A stretch of DNA of 64,000 nt from Devosia sp. 2618 (GCF_040546815.1 NZ_JBEPOO010000001.1:4092001-4156000), one strand, 5' to 3'; counted from the first letter of the stretch, positions 1 through 9,433 are shown. The notes: a model not told the origin generated them from the letters alone. A program made the numbers and translations.

Positions 1-1
1 C

Positions 2-490
2 GATGCCGACGTCTTGGCGTGGCATTTTGAAACTGGCCCGGATGTCGCGCTGTTGCGCAGCCTCTCGGAAATCCGGATTGGCGTTGAAGTGGAATCGGCG
101 GGCCTTGCCGCCACCCGGCGGTCGGACGCGCAGGCCGAGGCGCTGGTCAGCTGCGCCATTCGCATGGGCGAGGCCACCACGCCGGAAGAGTTCGCGCGCA
201 CCGATCTCGAATTTCATCGCACCGTCGCCGAAGCCTCGGGCAATCCATTCATGGCCTCGATCAGCGCGCTGGTGGAACTGGCCCTGACGGCGGTCTTCAC
301 CATCAGCTCGCCCGTCAAGGACGATAGCGCCATGAGCGCCACAGTCGCCGCACACGGGCGGATTGCTCAGGCGATCCTTGCCGGTGACGCCGAGGATGCA
401 CGTGCCGCCATGAAGGCGGTGATCAGCGAAGGCTTTGCCCGCTCCTCTGGCCGGCTTGAGGCAGACCGTCAGCCCGCTTCGGCGCGCTAA
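2..490 (+). CDS. FadR-type GntR-family transcriptional regulator, C-terminal part (5' truncated by window edge)
   Basis: The reading frame is open from the first bases of the window, so the gene starts upstream; about 162 C-terminal residues are visible. They form an all-helical FCD ligand-binding domain: an early LLRSLSEIR-type helix, then the D-x3-H motif in TDLEFHRTVAEASGN, and later a histidine in TVAAHGRIAQAI. In this family such Asp and His side chains hold a metal or effector acid. The DNA-binding winged helix is outside the window. The gene sits about 100 bases upstream of a Liv-type importer on the same strand, so it probably regulates that operon; this is inferred from position only. 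The effector cannot be named. Confidence 0.85.
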   Translation, partial: DADVLAWHFETGPDVALLRSLSEIRIGVEVESAGLAATRRSDAQAEALVSCAIRMGEATTPEEFARTDLEFHRTVAEASGNPFMASISALVELALTAVFTISSPVKDDSAMSATVAAHGRIAQAILAGDAEDARAAMKAVISEGFARSSGRLEADRQPASAR

Positions 491-588
491 TATCGCGCGG
501 TGAATTGTTTTGCTGCAGGCGTTATGGTTTGCCAGCAGGGCAGGACGCTCGCCGTGGCGGACGTGCCCAAAACGATCGGAGAATTGTG

Positions 589-1755
589 ATGAGCAGGCTG
601 GTTCTGACGATGCTGGCGCTGATGCTGTCGAGCAGCGTGGCGTTCGCCGATACGATCAAGATTGGCGTGGTGGGGCCGTTCTCCGGCCCGGCCGCTTTGC
701 AGGGGCGCAATTTTCAGGCCGGTATCGACGCCTGGCTCGCCGTCAACGGCAACACGATTGACGACGACACGATCGAGATCGTCTATCGCGACCTGCCCGC
801 CGCCGATCCGTCACAGTCAGCTGCGCTGACCCAGGAGCTGATCGTCAGCGAAGGCGTGCAGTATCTGGGCGGCTATTATTACACCCCTGATGCCTTGGCC
901 GCCGCGCCGATCCTTGAGGAGGGCAATGTGCCGATGGTGGTGTTTAATGCCGCCACCTCGGCGCTGGTCAATGCCAGCCCGTTTGTCGTGCGCACGTCGT
1001 TCACCACTTGGCAGACCTCGACGCCGATGGCCGCCGTGGCGCGCGAACGCGGTATCGACAAGATCATCACCGTCGTCTCAGACTACGGCCCAGGCGTTGA
1101 CGCGGAAAATGCCTTCGTCACCGGTTTTACCGCAGCCGGCGGGCAGATCGTTGAATCGCTGCGCATGCCGATGAACACCAACGATTTCAGCCCGATAATG
1201 CAGCGCATCAAGGATTCCGGAGCCGAAGCGGTGTTTGCGTTCCTGCCCGCCGGGCCCGCGACGCTCGGTTTCGTGCAGGCCTATGTCGAAAACGGCCTCA
1301 AGGACGCCGGCGTTCAGTTGCTGGCGCCTGGCGATCTGGCGCAGGAGCCCGACCTTGCCGCGCTAGGCGATAATGCGCTGGGCCTGCTCACCACATTCCA
1401 CTACGCGGTCAGCCACGACTCGCCGGAAAACGCCGCCTTCGTCAAAGCTGCCACCACTGCCATCGGCAATGCCGAGCAGCTGAGCTTTCCCGCCGTCGGC
1501 GCCTATGACGGGATGTATGTCATCTCCAAAATGATCGAAGCCACCGGCGGCAAGCAGGATGCCGCAACCGCCGTCGAAGCCGTCAAAGGCCTGAGCTGGA
1601 TCAGCCCGCGCGGTCCTGTTTCGATCAACCCCGAGAACCGCCACATCACGCAGAACATCTATCTGCGCGAAGTGGCGTTCGAGGATGGCGAATACATCAA
1701 CAAGGAAATCCAGACGTTCGAAAACCAGGGCGACCCGGGCTGGAAAGCGCCGTAG
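589..1755 (+). CDS. Liv-type ABC transporter substrate-binding protein (Peripla_BP_6)
   Basis: This 388-residue periplasmic binding protein captures a small ligand and passes it to the LivH/LivM permease pair that follows. I take the ATG at 589 because GGAG lies just upstream and a Sec signal peptide follows immediately, ending SSSVAFA before DTIKIGV. The mature N-terminus has the family hallmark IKIGVVGPFSGPAA, and the two-lobe type I fold continues to the end (VVSDYGPG near the start of lobe 2, AVGAYDGMYV near the C-terminus). It is the first gene of a five-gene importer. Members of this family bind branched-chain amino acids, amides, urea or aromatic acids; the sequence alone does not decide which. 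Confidence 0.9.
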   Translation: MSRLVLTMLALMLSSSVAFADTIKIGVVGPFSGPAALQGRNFQAGIDAWLAVNGNTIDDDTIEIVYRDLPAADPSQSAALTQELIVSEGVQYLGGYYYTPDALAAAPILEEGNVPMVVFNAATSALVNASPFVVRTSFTTWQTSTPMAAVARERGIDKIITVVSDYGPGVDAENAFVTGFTAAGGQIVESLRMPMNTNDFSPIMQRIKDSGAEAVFAFLPAGPATLGFVQAYVENGLKDAGVQLLAPGDLAQEPDLAALGDNALGLLTTFHYAVSHDSPENAAFVKAATTAIGNAEQLSFPAVGAYDGMYVISKMIEATGGKQDAATAVEAVKGLSWISPRGPVSINPENRHITQNIYLREVAFEDGEYINKEIQTFENQGDPGWKAP

Positions 1756-1800
1756 GGGAACATTGGGGATGGGCACGCTTGCCTCACCTCGAACCCAGTA

Positions 1801-1881
1801 CTGTCCTCGGGCTTGACCCGAGAACCTCTCATCGGTCGTGCCGTGTTGCGAGTGGCCCTCGGAGCAAGTCCGAGGGCAGCG
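1801..1881. repeat. Palindromic intergenic repeat, family A, copy 1
   Basis: An 81-base element lies between the binding-protein and permease genes. Its two ends are small hairpins (CTCGGGCTTGACCCGAG at the left; CCTCGGAGCAAGTCCGAGG at the right) joined by a less conserved middle. A second copy of exactly the same length is at 53341-53421. It looks like a REP/BIME-type intergenic repeat. Lying inside an operon, it may affect transcript stability between the binding protein and the membrane components. Confidence 0.75.
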
Positions 1882-1924
1882 CGGCGGTTTAATCTGGCCT
1901 TAGCTCAAGCCGAAAGTTTGCCGC

Positions 1925-2788
1925 TTGCCCACCATTCTCTCCATCGCCGCTGATGCCCTGGCCTACGGCATGGTGCTGTTTGTCATTTCGATTGGCCTCA
2001 GCGTCACGATGGGGCTGATGAAGGTGGTCAACCTTGCCCATGGCGCCTTCGCCATGATCGGCGGCTATATCGCTTCTTATGTCACCCAGCAAATGGGCCT
2101 GCCCTTCGGCGTGGCCATTCTCGCGGCAGTGCTCGGCACGGTGCTGATCGCTATCCCACTGGAGCGGTTCCTGTATCGCCGCATCTATGGTGCGCGCGAT
2201 CTGACGCAGGTGCTGATGACCATCGGCATTACCTTCGTCATCATCGGCGTCGCCAATTTTGTCATGGGCCCGAGCCTCAAGACCATCGCTTTGCCGAGCG
2301 AGTTACAGGCCCCGGTCGATCTCGGCTTCCGCACTATCGCGGCGCATAAACTGTTCGCGGTGGCCGTCGGCGTCGTGGTCGCGGGGGCGTTGTGGTTCAT
2401 TATCGAGCGTACGCCATTTGGGGTGCGTCTGCGCGCGTCGGTCGATGACGCGGCAATGGCCGGGGCTCTCGGTGTCAAAACCAAATGGGTCTATGCCGTC
2501 AGCTTTGCCCTCGCTATCGGGCTTGCCGCACTGGGTGGCGTCGTGGGCGCACAATTGCTGCCCATCGAGCCATACTATGCCATGCATTACATGGTGACGT
2601 TTCTCGTCGTTGTATCGGTCGGCGGGGCCGGGTCGATCACCGGCGCGCTGGTTGCCGCGCTGCTGCTCGGTGCCGTGCAGACCACCGGGCGCTACCTGAT
2701 GCCCGAATATGGCGAGTTCTTCTTTTATCTCGCGGTGATCGCCATCGTCTGCGTGTTCCCCAATGGCCTGATGGGGCGGTTTAAATGA
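1925..2788 (+). CDS. Liv-type ABC transporter permease (LivH family)
   Basis: This inner-membrane permease of 287 residues forms half of the translocation pore with the next gene. Hydrophobic segments cover most of the chain, and the N-terminal VTMGLMKVVNLAHGAFAMIGGY is diagnostic of LivH. The conserved cytoplasmic loop (GVRLRASVDDAAMAGALGV) that contacts the ATPases is present. The start is a TTG with no clear Shine-Dalgarno; no ATG lies upstream in frame and the first in-frame ATG would cut into the first membrane helix, so TTG is the best choice. The stop overlaps the next start by four bases (ATGA), implying translational coupling. Confidence 0.88.
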   Translation: MPTILSIAADALAYGMVLFVISIGLSVTMGLMKVVNLAHGAFAMIGGYIASYVTQQMGLPFGVAILAAVLGTVLIAIPLERFLYRRIYGARDLTQVLMTIGITFVIIGVANFVMGPSLKTIALPSELQAPVDLGFRTIAAHKLFAVAVGVVVAGALWFIIERTPFGVRLRASVDDAAMAGALGVKTKWVYAVSFALAIGLAALGGVVGAQLLPIEPYYAMHYMVTFLVVVSVGGAGSITGALVAALLLGAVQTTGRYLMPEYGEFFFYLAVIAIVCVFPNGLMGRFK

Positions 2789-3762
2789 GCACGGTCTCAA
2801 AGGCAAGGCCCGTCGTACAGGACATGATCGCGGTGCTGATCCTTGCCGGCATTGCCGTGGTGCTGTTCTTCCTCTTTCCCACCAATCTGGCATTACTGAC
2901 CCGCATCATTGCGATGATGCTGCTGGTGCTGTCGCTTGATCTGGTCACTGGCTATTCGGGCGTCGCGACGCTGGGCCATGCGACGGTGTTCGGGGCGGGC
3001 GCCTATGCCGCGGGCATCTTTGCCGCCAAGTTCGGCGTCACCGATCCGCTGCTGATGTTGGCCATCGGCGCCTTGGCTGGTGCTATTGCGGGTGCGCTCT
3101 CCAGCCTCGTCATCCTGCGCGGCCATGGCCTCAGCCAGTTGGTGCTGTCCATTGCCGTGGTGTCGCTGGCCCATGAGGCGGCCAACAAGCTGTCGCAATG
3201 GACCGGCGGCAGCGATGGCCTTTCCGGCATTTTGCCGTCGCCGCTCTTTGGCGTGTTCCGCTTTGACCTGTTCGGCCGCACGGCATTCATCATGGCGGTG
3301 GTGCTGCTGCTCGCGGTGTTTGTCGGGCTTCGCATCATCGTCCGCTCGCCCTTTGGCATGCTGTGTCGCGGCATCAAGCAGGACCCGGTCCGCGTGCGGG
3401 CCATGGGCGCGCCGGTCTATGCCACGCTGGTCAAGATGTACGCCATTGCGGGCGCCGTCGCGGGCCTGGGGGGCGCGCTATCGGCTATCGCCACCAAGGT
3501 CGTCGGGCTCGATAGCCTGTCTTTTACCACCTCGGCGGAAGCGCTGGTCATGCTGGTGCTGGGCGGGGCGGGCAGATTGTTCGGTGCCATGCTCGGCACG
3601 CTGGCCTTCGTCTGGTTCGAAGATCGCGTCTCGGCCATCAATCCATTCCACTGGCTGACCATCGTCGGCGTCCTGCTGGTCGTCGTCGTGCTGTTCGCGC
3701 CCAAGGGGCTGGTGGGCGCTATCGAAGCGATCTGGCAGCGGTTGCGGAGGGCGCGGCCATGA
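2785..3762 (+). CDS. Liv-type ABC transporter permease (LivM family)
   Basis: This second permease of the first Liv importer has 325 residues. The family motif LSLDLVTGYSGVATLGHATVFGAGAY is found near residues 50-75, and the ATPase-contact loop GMLCRGIKQDPVRVRAMGA follows in the second half. Multiple hydrophobic helices run through to a C-terminal cytoplasmic tail (APKGLVGAIEAIWQRLRRARP). Start and stop both overlap neighbours as ATGA, so it is translated as part of the five-gene unit. Length is normal for LivM. Confidence 0.9.
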   Translation: MSTVSKARPVVQDMIAVLILAGIAVVLFFLFPTNLALLTRIIAMMLLVLSLDLVTGYSGVATLGHATVFGAGAYAAGIFAAKFGVTDPLLMLAIGALAGAIAGALSSLVILRGHGLSQLVLSIAVVSLAHEAANKLSQWTGGSDGLSGILPSPLFGVFRFDLFGRTAFIMAVVLLLAVFVGLRIIVRSPFGMLCRGIKQDPVRVRAMGAPVYATLVKMYAIAGAVAGLGGALSAIATKVVGLDSLSFTTSAEALVMLVLGGAGRLFGAMLGTLAFVWFEDRVSAINPFHWLTIVGVLLVVVVLFAPKGLVGAIEAIWQRLRRARP

Positions 3763-4520
3763 GCGTCTTCGACGTCCGCAATCTCCGCAAGAGCTTCGGT
3801 GGCCTCGCTGTCGCCGACGATGTGTCACTGGTGCTCAACAAGGGTGACCGGACGGCGCTGATCGGCCCGAACGGCGCAGGCAAGACCACGCTGGTCAATC
3901 TCGTCACCGGGCTGGACAGACCCGATGCCGGATCGGTGTTTCTCGACGGCCACGACATCACCACCGCCTCCCCGTCGTCGCGGGTCAAGCATGGGCTGGT
4001 GCGCAGCTTTCAGGTGACGCGGCTATTTTCCGAGATGACACCGGAGGAACATGTGGCGCTCGGCATTTTGCAGCGCATGGGTAAGGCGGGGCGCATGTTC
4101 GCCGACTATCGTCGTATGCCCGAGGTGGTGGCTGAAACGGCCGACATTCTAGGCCTGCTTAATCTGACGCACCTCGCTCTGGTGCCTGTCAGCGCCATCG
4201 CGTATGGCCAGCAGCGTCTGCTCGAAATCGCCTTGGCCATGGCCCTGCGGCCCAAAGTGCTGCTGCTCGATGAACCGGCCGCGGGCGTGCCGAGTTCCGA
4301 TATCGCGCTTATTGAAAATGCGCTGGCGCAGCTCCCACCAGATCTGGCCGTTCTGATGATCGAGCATGACATGGATTTCGTGTTCCGTTTTGCCCGCCGC
4401 GTCATCGTTCTGGCGGCTGGTACGATCATTTTCGATGGCACGCCGAGCGAGGTGTCCAAGGACGCGCGGGTGCGCGAGGCCTATCTGGGGAGCTATGGCG
4501 ATGACCGCAGCATCGCTTAA
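3759..4520 (+). CDS. Liv-type ABC transporter ATP-binding protein (LivG family)
   Basis: This cytoplasmic ATPase of 253 residues powers the importer as a heterodimer with the next gene. Walker A is GPNGAGKTT at residues 36-44, Walker B is VLLLDEPAAG, and the switch histidine lies in MIEHDMDFVF. The signature region reads IAYGQQRLLEIA, the relaxed form common in LivG. The LivG-type extended middle, SFQVTRLFSEMTPEEHVALG, is intact. It overlaps LivM by four bases and the following LivF by twenty. Confidence 0.92.
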   Translation: MSVFDVRNLRKSFGGLAVADDVSLVLNKGDRTALIGPNGAGKTTLVNLVTGLDRPDAGSVFLDGHDITTASPSSRVKHGLVRSFQVTRLFSEMTPEEHVALGILQRMGKAGRMFADYRRMPEVVAETADILGLLNLTHLALVPVSAIAYGQQRLLEIALAMALRPKVLLLDEPAAGVPSSDIALIENALAQLPPDLAVLMIEHDMDFVFRFARRVIVLAAGTIIFDGTPSEVSKDARVREAYLGSYGDDRSIA

Positions 4521-5211
4521 CGTCTCGGGCCTATGCGCTGGCTACGGCCAGACGCGCATTCTCGACGAGGTGAGTTTTGTCGTTCCGGCCGGTGGACGCC
4601 TCGCCGTACTCGGCCGCAACGGCATGGGCAAAACGACATTGTTCGCGACCATCGCCGGACAGACCAAGCTCCATGGTGGCAGTGTCAAACTGGATGGGCA
4701 GGAGTTGACCCGGCTCGACGGTTCGGCCCGAGCCTTGGCCGGTGTGGGCTATGTGCCACAGAGCCGGGCGATCTTTAAATCGCTGACTGTCGAAGAGAAC
4801 CTCTTCGTCGGGCTCAAGGACCGGCCCAAATCGGCCATCGAAGAAGCCTATGTGATCTTTCCGCGATTGCGGGATCGGCGCAAAAATCTCGGCTCGCAAC
4901 TATCGGGCGGCGAGCAGCAGATGCTGACCACCGCGCGCACCATTCTGGGCCAGCCGCGCGTGCTGTTGCTCGATGAGCCGCTCGAGGGGCTGGCGCCGGT
5001 GATCTGCGAAGAACTGATGGCTGCCTTTGATCAGCTGGCGGGCAGCAAGACCATGACGATCCTGCTGATCGAGCAGCGCATCAAGGCCGCGCTCGCCTTC
5101 GCCGATAGCGTGCTGATCATGGAGCGCGGCCGAGTCGCATGGTCGGGAACACCTGCTGACCTCGCCGCACAGCCTGAGACGGTCGAGCATCTGCTGGGCG
5201 TAGGACATTGA
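4501..5211 (+). CDS. Liv-type ABC transporter ATP-binding protein (LivF family)
   Basis: This second ATPase of the first Liv importer has 236 residues. Walker A GRNGMGKTT is at residues 38-46, the signature is LSGGEQQM, Walker B is VLLLDEPLEGL, and IEQRIKAAL carries the position equivalent to the switch region. The frame stays open well upstream, but GGGGAG at 4487-4492 is correctly spaced for the ATG at 4501, and the family N-terminus begins there. The gene overlaps the end of LivG by twenty bases and is the last of the operon; no strong terminator hairpin was seen after it. Confidence 0.9.
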   Translation: MTAASLNVSGLCAGYGQTRILDEVSFVVPAGGRLAVLGRNGMGKTTLFATIAGQTKLHGGSVKLDGQELTRLDGSARALAGVGYVPQSRAIFKSLTVEENLFVGLKDRPKSAIEEAYVIFPRLRDRRKNLGSQLSGGEQQMLTTARTILGQPRVLLLDEPLEGLAPVICEELMAAFDQLAGSKTMTILLIEQRIKAALAFADSVLIMERGRVAWSGTPADLAAQPETVEHLLGVGH

Positions 5212-5360
5212 TCCCAACAGTCCGAAAGTGCTGCTGCATTTTCGCCACAACTTGGCAAAGCTCTGCGGTGGCGAGGAAAATTGCGCAGGATACTGGTGGC
5301 GTTCGGTCAAATGGCGGCTAAACGAATTGGTCACCGTTCCCCCCAACGAGCCCCGTTCCC

Positions 5361-6461
5361 ATGGCCTTTCCAGATCTCAACCTGCCCAGTCGTCCGCTCG
5401 CCATCGCACGCGGCTCCGTTTCTCCGCCCTATGGCAACATTTTCGGACTGCTGGTCTTTCTGGTCATCGCCGGGTTTTTGGTGTGGTGGCAGGGGCCGGG
5501 CCTTGTCCGCGACGTACAGATCAATCAAAACCCGCAGGTTCTGAGCAAGGGCCAGGTGCTCGATGGCGAATGCACCACGCGCCGCGGCATCACCGATTGC
5601 GATGCGCGGCTGGTCTACAATTACAACGGCGTGGACTACGACACGACAGTCTCCATCGTCTTTGTCGATTTATCGAGCGGCGACTATCTGGCCGACGTGG
5701 TCATCTCCAAGGACAAGCCGGAGTTGGCGACGCTGACGCTGGCGCTCGACATGCTGTGGAACCGCCTGATCGTCTTCGCGCTGTTGCTGCTGTTCACCGG
5801 CGGCGGGGCGAGTGTGATTATCGTCCACGGTATTCGCGTCTGGAACGTCAATCGCGCGGTGACCACACCCGGCAGGCTGACAGTGCTGCCCGTCTCCATC
5901 GCCGCTAATGACAAGAAGCGTGGGGGTTTGCTGGTGAACTTTATCGATCACCCCAAGGGTCCCAAGTCCAACCGCACCAACTACACGCGTTTCAAGTCCG
6001 GCGAAGAACCGCTGCTGGCGACAGATGCCGATGGCCTGATGTATGGTCTGGCCGTGCAGCACGAGCGTGCCGCCCTGCCAATCCTTTTGGATAGCAAGCT
6101 GATGCGGCTCGACATGACCGATGCCGAGCGCAAGGTGGCGCTGGCTGGGCTCGGCGAAACGCAGGTTCCATGGTCCGAATTTCAGGTCGCCACGAAAGCG
6201 CCAGCCCAAAAGAAGCGCAATCCCCTGCGCGTGCTGATGGGCCTGCTCATTGCCATCGTGCTGATTGCTGCGCTGGTTATGGGGTACTGGCTTTGGTACG
6301 TGACCAGCGCTGGCAATGCTTTTGACGCCGTCGGTATCGAGCTCAACAACATGATGCCTGGCCCGGTCAATGCGTGGGGCTGCGAACAGCTGCAAGCCCG
6401 CTTCGGCGATGAACGCGCGCCGTTTGGCTGCACGGCCGACGACTATACCAGCTGGCGCTAA
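5361..6461 (+). CDS. Membrane protein of unknown function
   Basis: I do not recognise this 366-residue protein. A hydrophobic helix lies near residues 27-45 (GLLVFLVIAGFLVWW), followed by an extracytoplasmic stretch with a Cys pair (GECTTRRGITDC) and YNYNGVDYD. A second helix lies near residues 134-160, then a hydrophilic domain of about 130 residues, then a third helix near 296-315 (MGLLIAIVLIAALVMGYWLW) and a short tail with Cys residues (WGCEQLQARFG, FGCTADDY). The layout resembles DUF3592-like inner-membrane proteins, but that is a guess from topology. The gene stands alone on the plus strand between the Liv operon and an MFS gene and ends just before a terminator. Confidence 0.75.
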   Translation: MAFPDLNLPSRPLAIARGSVSPPYGNIFGLLVFLVIAGFLVWWQGPGLVRDVQINQNPQVLSKGQVLDGECTTRRGITDCDARLVYNYNGVDYDTTVSIVFVDLSSGDYLADVVISKDKPELATLTLALDMLWNRLIVFALLLLFTGGGASVIIVHGIRVWNVNRAVTTPGRLTVLPVSIAANDKKRGGLLVNFIDHPKGPKSNRTNYTRFKSGEEPLLATDADGLMYGLAVQHERAALPILLDSKLMRLDMTDAERKVALAGLGETQVPWSEFQVATKAPAQKKRNPLRVLMGLLIAIVLIAALVMGYWLWYVTSAGNAFDAVGIELNNMMPGPVNAWGCEQLQARFGDERAPFGCTADDYTSWR

Positions 6462-6495
6462 TGCGCCTCCGTCGTCAGACGAGCGTTTGAATCCT

Positions 6496-6528
6496 GAAAT
6501 TGCCCCGGGCTTTGCTCGGGGCAATTTC
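6496..6528 (+). terminator. Rho-independent-like terminator after the membrane protein gene
   Basis: A perfect 11-base inverted repeat, GAAATTGCCCC / GGGGCAATTTC, encloses an 11-base loop about 35 bases after the stop codon. The A/T-rich outer stem supplies the T stretch in both directions. It separates the membrane protein from the MFS gene. Confidence 0.75.
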
Positions 6529-6608
6529 GTGTTCAGCCATTGGACCGGCAAGACTTGCCAAATCTCCTGCTGTCGACCAAGACAGGGTGGGGCTTGGGAG
6601 GAGTTGAG

Positions 6609-8246
6609 ATGACTGAGCGTACGTCCATGCTGGCGCCATTCCGGCATGAGACATTCCGACTGCTGTGGCTGGCGACGCTGGCGTCCAATCTGGGCGGTCT
6701 GGTGCAGTCGGTCGGCGCGGGCTGGATGATGACCACGCTCACCGACTCCCACAATATGGTGGCGCTGGTTCAGGCCTCCACGACGCTCCCCATCATGGTG
6801 TTCTCGATTGCCTCGGGCGCGCTGGCGGACAATTTCGACCGCCGCATCGTGATGATCGTCGCGCAATGTGGTTTAGCGGTGGTGTCGCTGGCGCTGGCCG
6901 TGCTGGCCTTCATGGGCATGCTGACGCCTTGGTTGCTGCTGAGTTTCACCTTCCTCATCGGCTGCGGCACAGCGCTGTTTAATCCATCCTGGCAGGCCTC
7001 GCTGGGCGATATCGTGCCGCGTGAAGACTTGCCGGGCGCGGTGTCGCTCAATTCGATGGGCTTTAACCTGATGCGCAGCGTCGGCCCGGCGATCGGCGGT
7101 ATCATCGTCGCGTTCGCCGGCGCCGCAGCGGCCTTTGCCCTCAATGCGATCACCTATATTCCGCTGATTGCGGCGCTTGTGCGCTGGAAGCCCGAGCGGG
7201 TGCCGAACCGGCTGCCGCGCGAGCATTTCGGCAGCGCCATGTGGGCCGGCATTCGCTATGTGTCGCTGTCGCCAAACCTCACCACCGTGCTGCTGCGCAG
7301 CTTCCTGTTCGGCATGGCGGCGGTGTCGATCCTGGCGCTTCTGCCATCCATCGCCAGTGAATATGTCGGTGGCGGCGCGTTGGTCTACGGCACTTTGCTG
7401 GGCTGTTTTGGACTCGGCGCGATTGGCGGGGCGTTTCTCAATAGCCGCATCCGGGCGCGCTTTAGCAACGAAGTCATTGTGCGGCTGGCCTGCCTTGGTT
7501 TTGCGCTGAGCTGTATCGGGCTCGGTTTCAGCCGTGATGCGGTGCTGAGCCATTTTGCGCTGCTGCCGGCCGGGGCCTGCTGGGTGCTGGCGCTCTCGCT
7601 GTTCAACGTCTCGATCCAGCTCTCTTCGCCGCGCTGGGTGGTGGGACGCGCACTCTCGCTCTATCAGACCGCCACCTTTGGCGGCATGGCGCTAGGCAGC
7701 TGGGTCTGGGGTCTGAGCGCCGACGTCTTCGCCCCGGAATGGGCGCTGGCCATGGCCGCTCTGGTGCTGGTGGTCTGCGCGCTGGTGGGGCTCAGCCTGC
7801 CGCTGCCGCAGTTCAACTCGCGCGATCTCAACCCGCTCAACACCTTCAACGAGCCGCTGCTCAAGCTTGATCTGCGGCCCCATAGCGGGCCGATCATGGT
7901 GATGATCGACTACCAGATCGACCAGGTCGATATTCCGCGCTTTTTGGCGCTGATGGCGGATCGGCGACGCATCCGCATCCGCGACGGGGCCCGGCAGTGG
8001 GGCCTGCTGCGCGATCTTGAAAAGCCCGGCATCTGGGTCGAGACCTATCACGTGCCGACCTGGATCGACTATGTGCGGCACAATCTGCGCCGCACCAAGG
8101 CCGATGCCGACAATACCGAGCAATTGCGCGCCCTGCATCGTGGCGACGGCCCGCCACTGGTGCATCGCATGATCGAACGCCAGACCGTGCCGCTCGATGA
8201 TGACACGCCGCTCAAGGATGCACCGGAAATCGGTGGCGGTGGCTAG
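6609..8246 (+). CDS. MFS transporter with C-terminal soluble domain (MFS_3 / EntS-like)
   Basis: This 545-residue inner-membrane protein is probably a proton-driven exporter. The frame is open further upstream, but GGAGGAG at about 6597 fixes the ATG at 6609, and the family N-terminus (MLAPFRHETFRLLWLATLASNLG) follows. Twelve hydrophobic segments occupy roughly residues 20-415; the loop after helix 2 contains SGALADNFDRR, the MFS signature. A hydrophilic tail of about 115 residues (from MVMIDYQIDQVD) resembles the ferredoxin-like extension seen in this subfamily. EntS-like members export siderophores, but no siderophore synthesis genes are nearby, so the substrate is unknown. The stop overlaps the convergent yeeE-type gene by four bases. 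Confidence 0.88.
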   Translation: MTERTSMLAPFRHETFRLLWLATLASNLGGLVQSVGAGWMMTTLTDSHNMVALVQASTTLPIMVFSIASGALADNFDRRIVMIVAQCGLAVVSLALAVLAFMGMLTPWLLLSFTFLIGCGTALFNPSWQASLGDIVPREDLPGAVSLNSMGFNLMRSVGPAIGGIIVAFAGAAAAFALNAITYIPLIAALVRWKPERVPNRLPREHFGSAMWAGIRYVSLSPNLTTVLLRSFLFGMAAVSILALLPSIASEYVGGGALVYGTLLGCFGLGAIGGAFLNSRIRARFSNEVIVRLACLGFALSCIGLGFSRDAVLSHFALLPAGACWVLALSLFNVSIQLSSPRWVVGRALSLYQTATFGGMALGSWVWGLSADVFAPEWALAMAALVLVVCALVGLSLPLPQFNSRDLNPLNTFNEPLLKLDLRPHSGPIMVMIDYQIDQVDIPRFLALMADRRRIRIRDGARQWGLLRDLEKPGIWVETYHVPTWIDYVRHNLRRTKADADNTEQLRALHRGDGPPLVHRMIERQTVPLDDDTPLKDAPEIGGGG

Positions 8247-9433
8247 CTCGCCTTTGTGAGGCCGACCAGCCGAGCAAAGGTCAGCGCGCCGATCACGCCG
8301 AGGCACGAGCAGAGCAGGAATACCCAGCCCGACAGCGAACCGGCATGGATGCCCGACAGCAGCACGCCCACGGTGCAGCCCAAAGCCGTCATCGCGCCCC
8401 AGCCGAGCAGCAACCCGCCGCCAAGGCCACGCACAACGTCGAGGCCGGTCAGCGCGCGTGGCTTGAACTGGCCCGCGAGGAACGAGGTGATGAAGGCTGC
8501 GCCGATCAGGCCGATAACAAAGAGCCCGTTATTGGACAGCAGCGTCTCCTTGATGATGGTGGCGCAACCGCGCAAGCCATCGAGCCCGAACAGCGTGCCG
8601 GGCAGGACCGCCCAAGCCGTGCCGGCGGTGCGTACGATGCTGCCCAACTCGGCAGTGACGCCGAGTGGCGCGACGCGGAAATAGGCGAGCGTTGAAATGA
8701 TCCCGATCAGAACTCCACCAGTAACGGCGGGCCAGCGCTGCACGAAGACGCGCGAAAGGGTTTCGCGTAGAGTGAGGGCGGCTGGCGCCGCGACTTGTGA
8801 GGGGCGGGCCCACCACAGCGCAGCCAGCGCCAATGCGCTCAGCAGGACCAGTGTTGCGGCGAGCGAGCCGGCATAGTCGAGGCTATTGGGCAGCCAGAGG
8901 ATGAAGGCATTGGAGGTGATGGCGAGGAACAATGGATTCCAGGTGAGGAAGCCGATGCCGAAGCCGATGGCCGCGCCGATGATGGCAAAGGGCGAAATCA
9001 CCGAGCCCTCGGCTAGCCGGTAGAAATGGGCTGAGAGGCACGAGCCTGAAATGGCCATGCCGAGGCCGAAGACAAACGACGCAATGACCAGCGTCAGGCT
9101 AACCGGGCCGATATGGGCGGTCGGCGGCAGGCGGCCGGGGGCAGGCGTTGGCAGCCAGGCGCCGAAAATGGCGGTATAGCCGATAGCGCCGACGGCGAGC
9201 GCGACGAGAATAGCGATGACGCCAGCTGCCTCGCGTTTTTCGATCAGGTCACGAAAATTGCAGTAAAAGCAGAAGCGGGAGCGCTGCAGCACCACGCCAA
9301 AGGCGGCGCCGATAGCCAGCGAAAAGGCCAGCGGCCGCCCTTCCGGGCCCCCACCATTGAGCGCGATGAAACCTGCCGCCAGTGCGACAAGGATCAAGGC
9401 GGGAACGCCGAAGCGGATTGCCGGAATAGTCAT
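8243..9433 (-). CDS. YeeE/YedE-family (thiosulfate) transporter
   Basis: This 396-residue polytopic membrane protein belongs to the YeeE/YedE (TsuA-type) family of channel-like proteins for thiosulfate or related sulfur species. Conserved cysteines expected to line the pore are present in RSRFCFYCNF, ISGSCLSAHFYR, GLRGCATIIKE and ALGCTVG. Two homologous halves can be seen, as is usual for fused YedE proteins. GGGGGC precedes the ATG. It lies downstream of a periplasmic rhodanese on the same strand, which supports a joint role in sulfur uptake or trafficking. The exact substrate is inferred from family membership. Confidence 0.88.
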   Translation of the reverse strand: MTIPAIRFGVPALILVALAAGFIALNGGGPEGRPLAFSLAIGAAFGVVLQRSRFCFYCNFRDLIEKREAAGVIAILVALAVGAIGYTAIFGAWLPTPAPGRLPPTAHIGPVSLTLVIASFVFGLGMAISGSCLSAHFYRLAEGSVISPFAIIGAAIGFGIGFLTWNPLFLAITSNAFILWLPNSLDYAGSLAATLVLLSALALAALWWARPSQVAAPAALTLRETLSRVFVQRWPAVTGGVLIGIISTLAYFRVAPLGVTAELGSIVRTAGTAWAVLPGTLFGLDGLRGCATIIKETLLSNNGLFVIGLIGAAFITSFLAGQFKPRALTGLDVVRGLGGGLLLGWGAMTALGCTVGVLLSGIHAGSLSGWVFLLCSCLGVIGALTFARLVGLTKAS

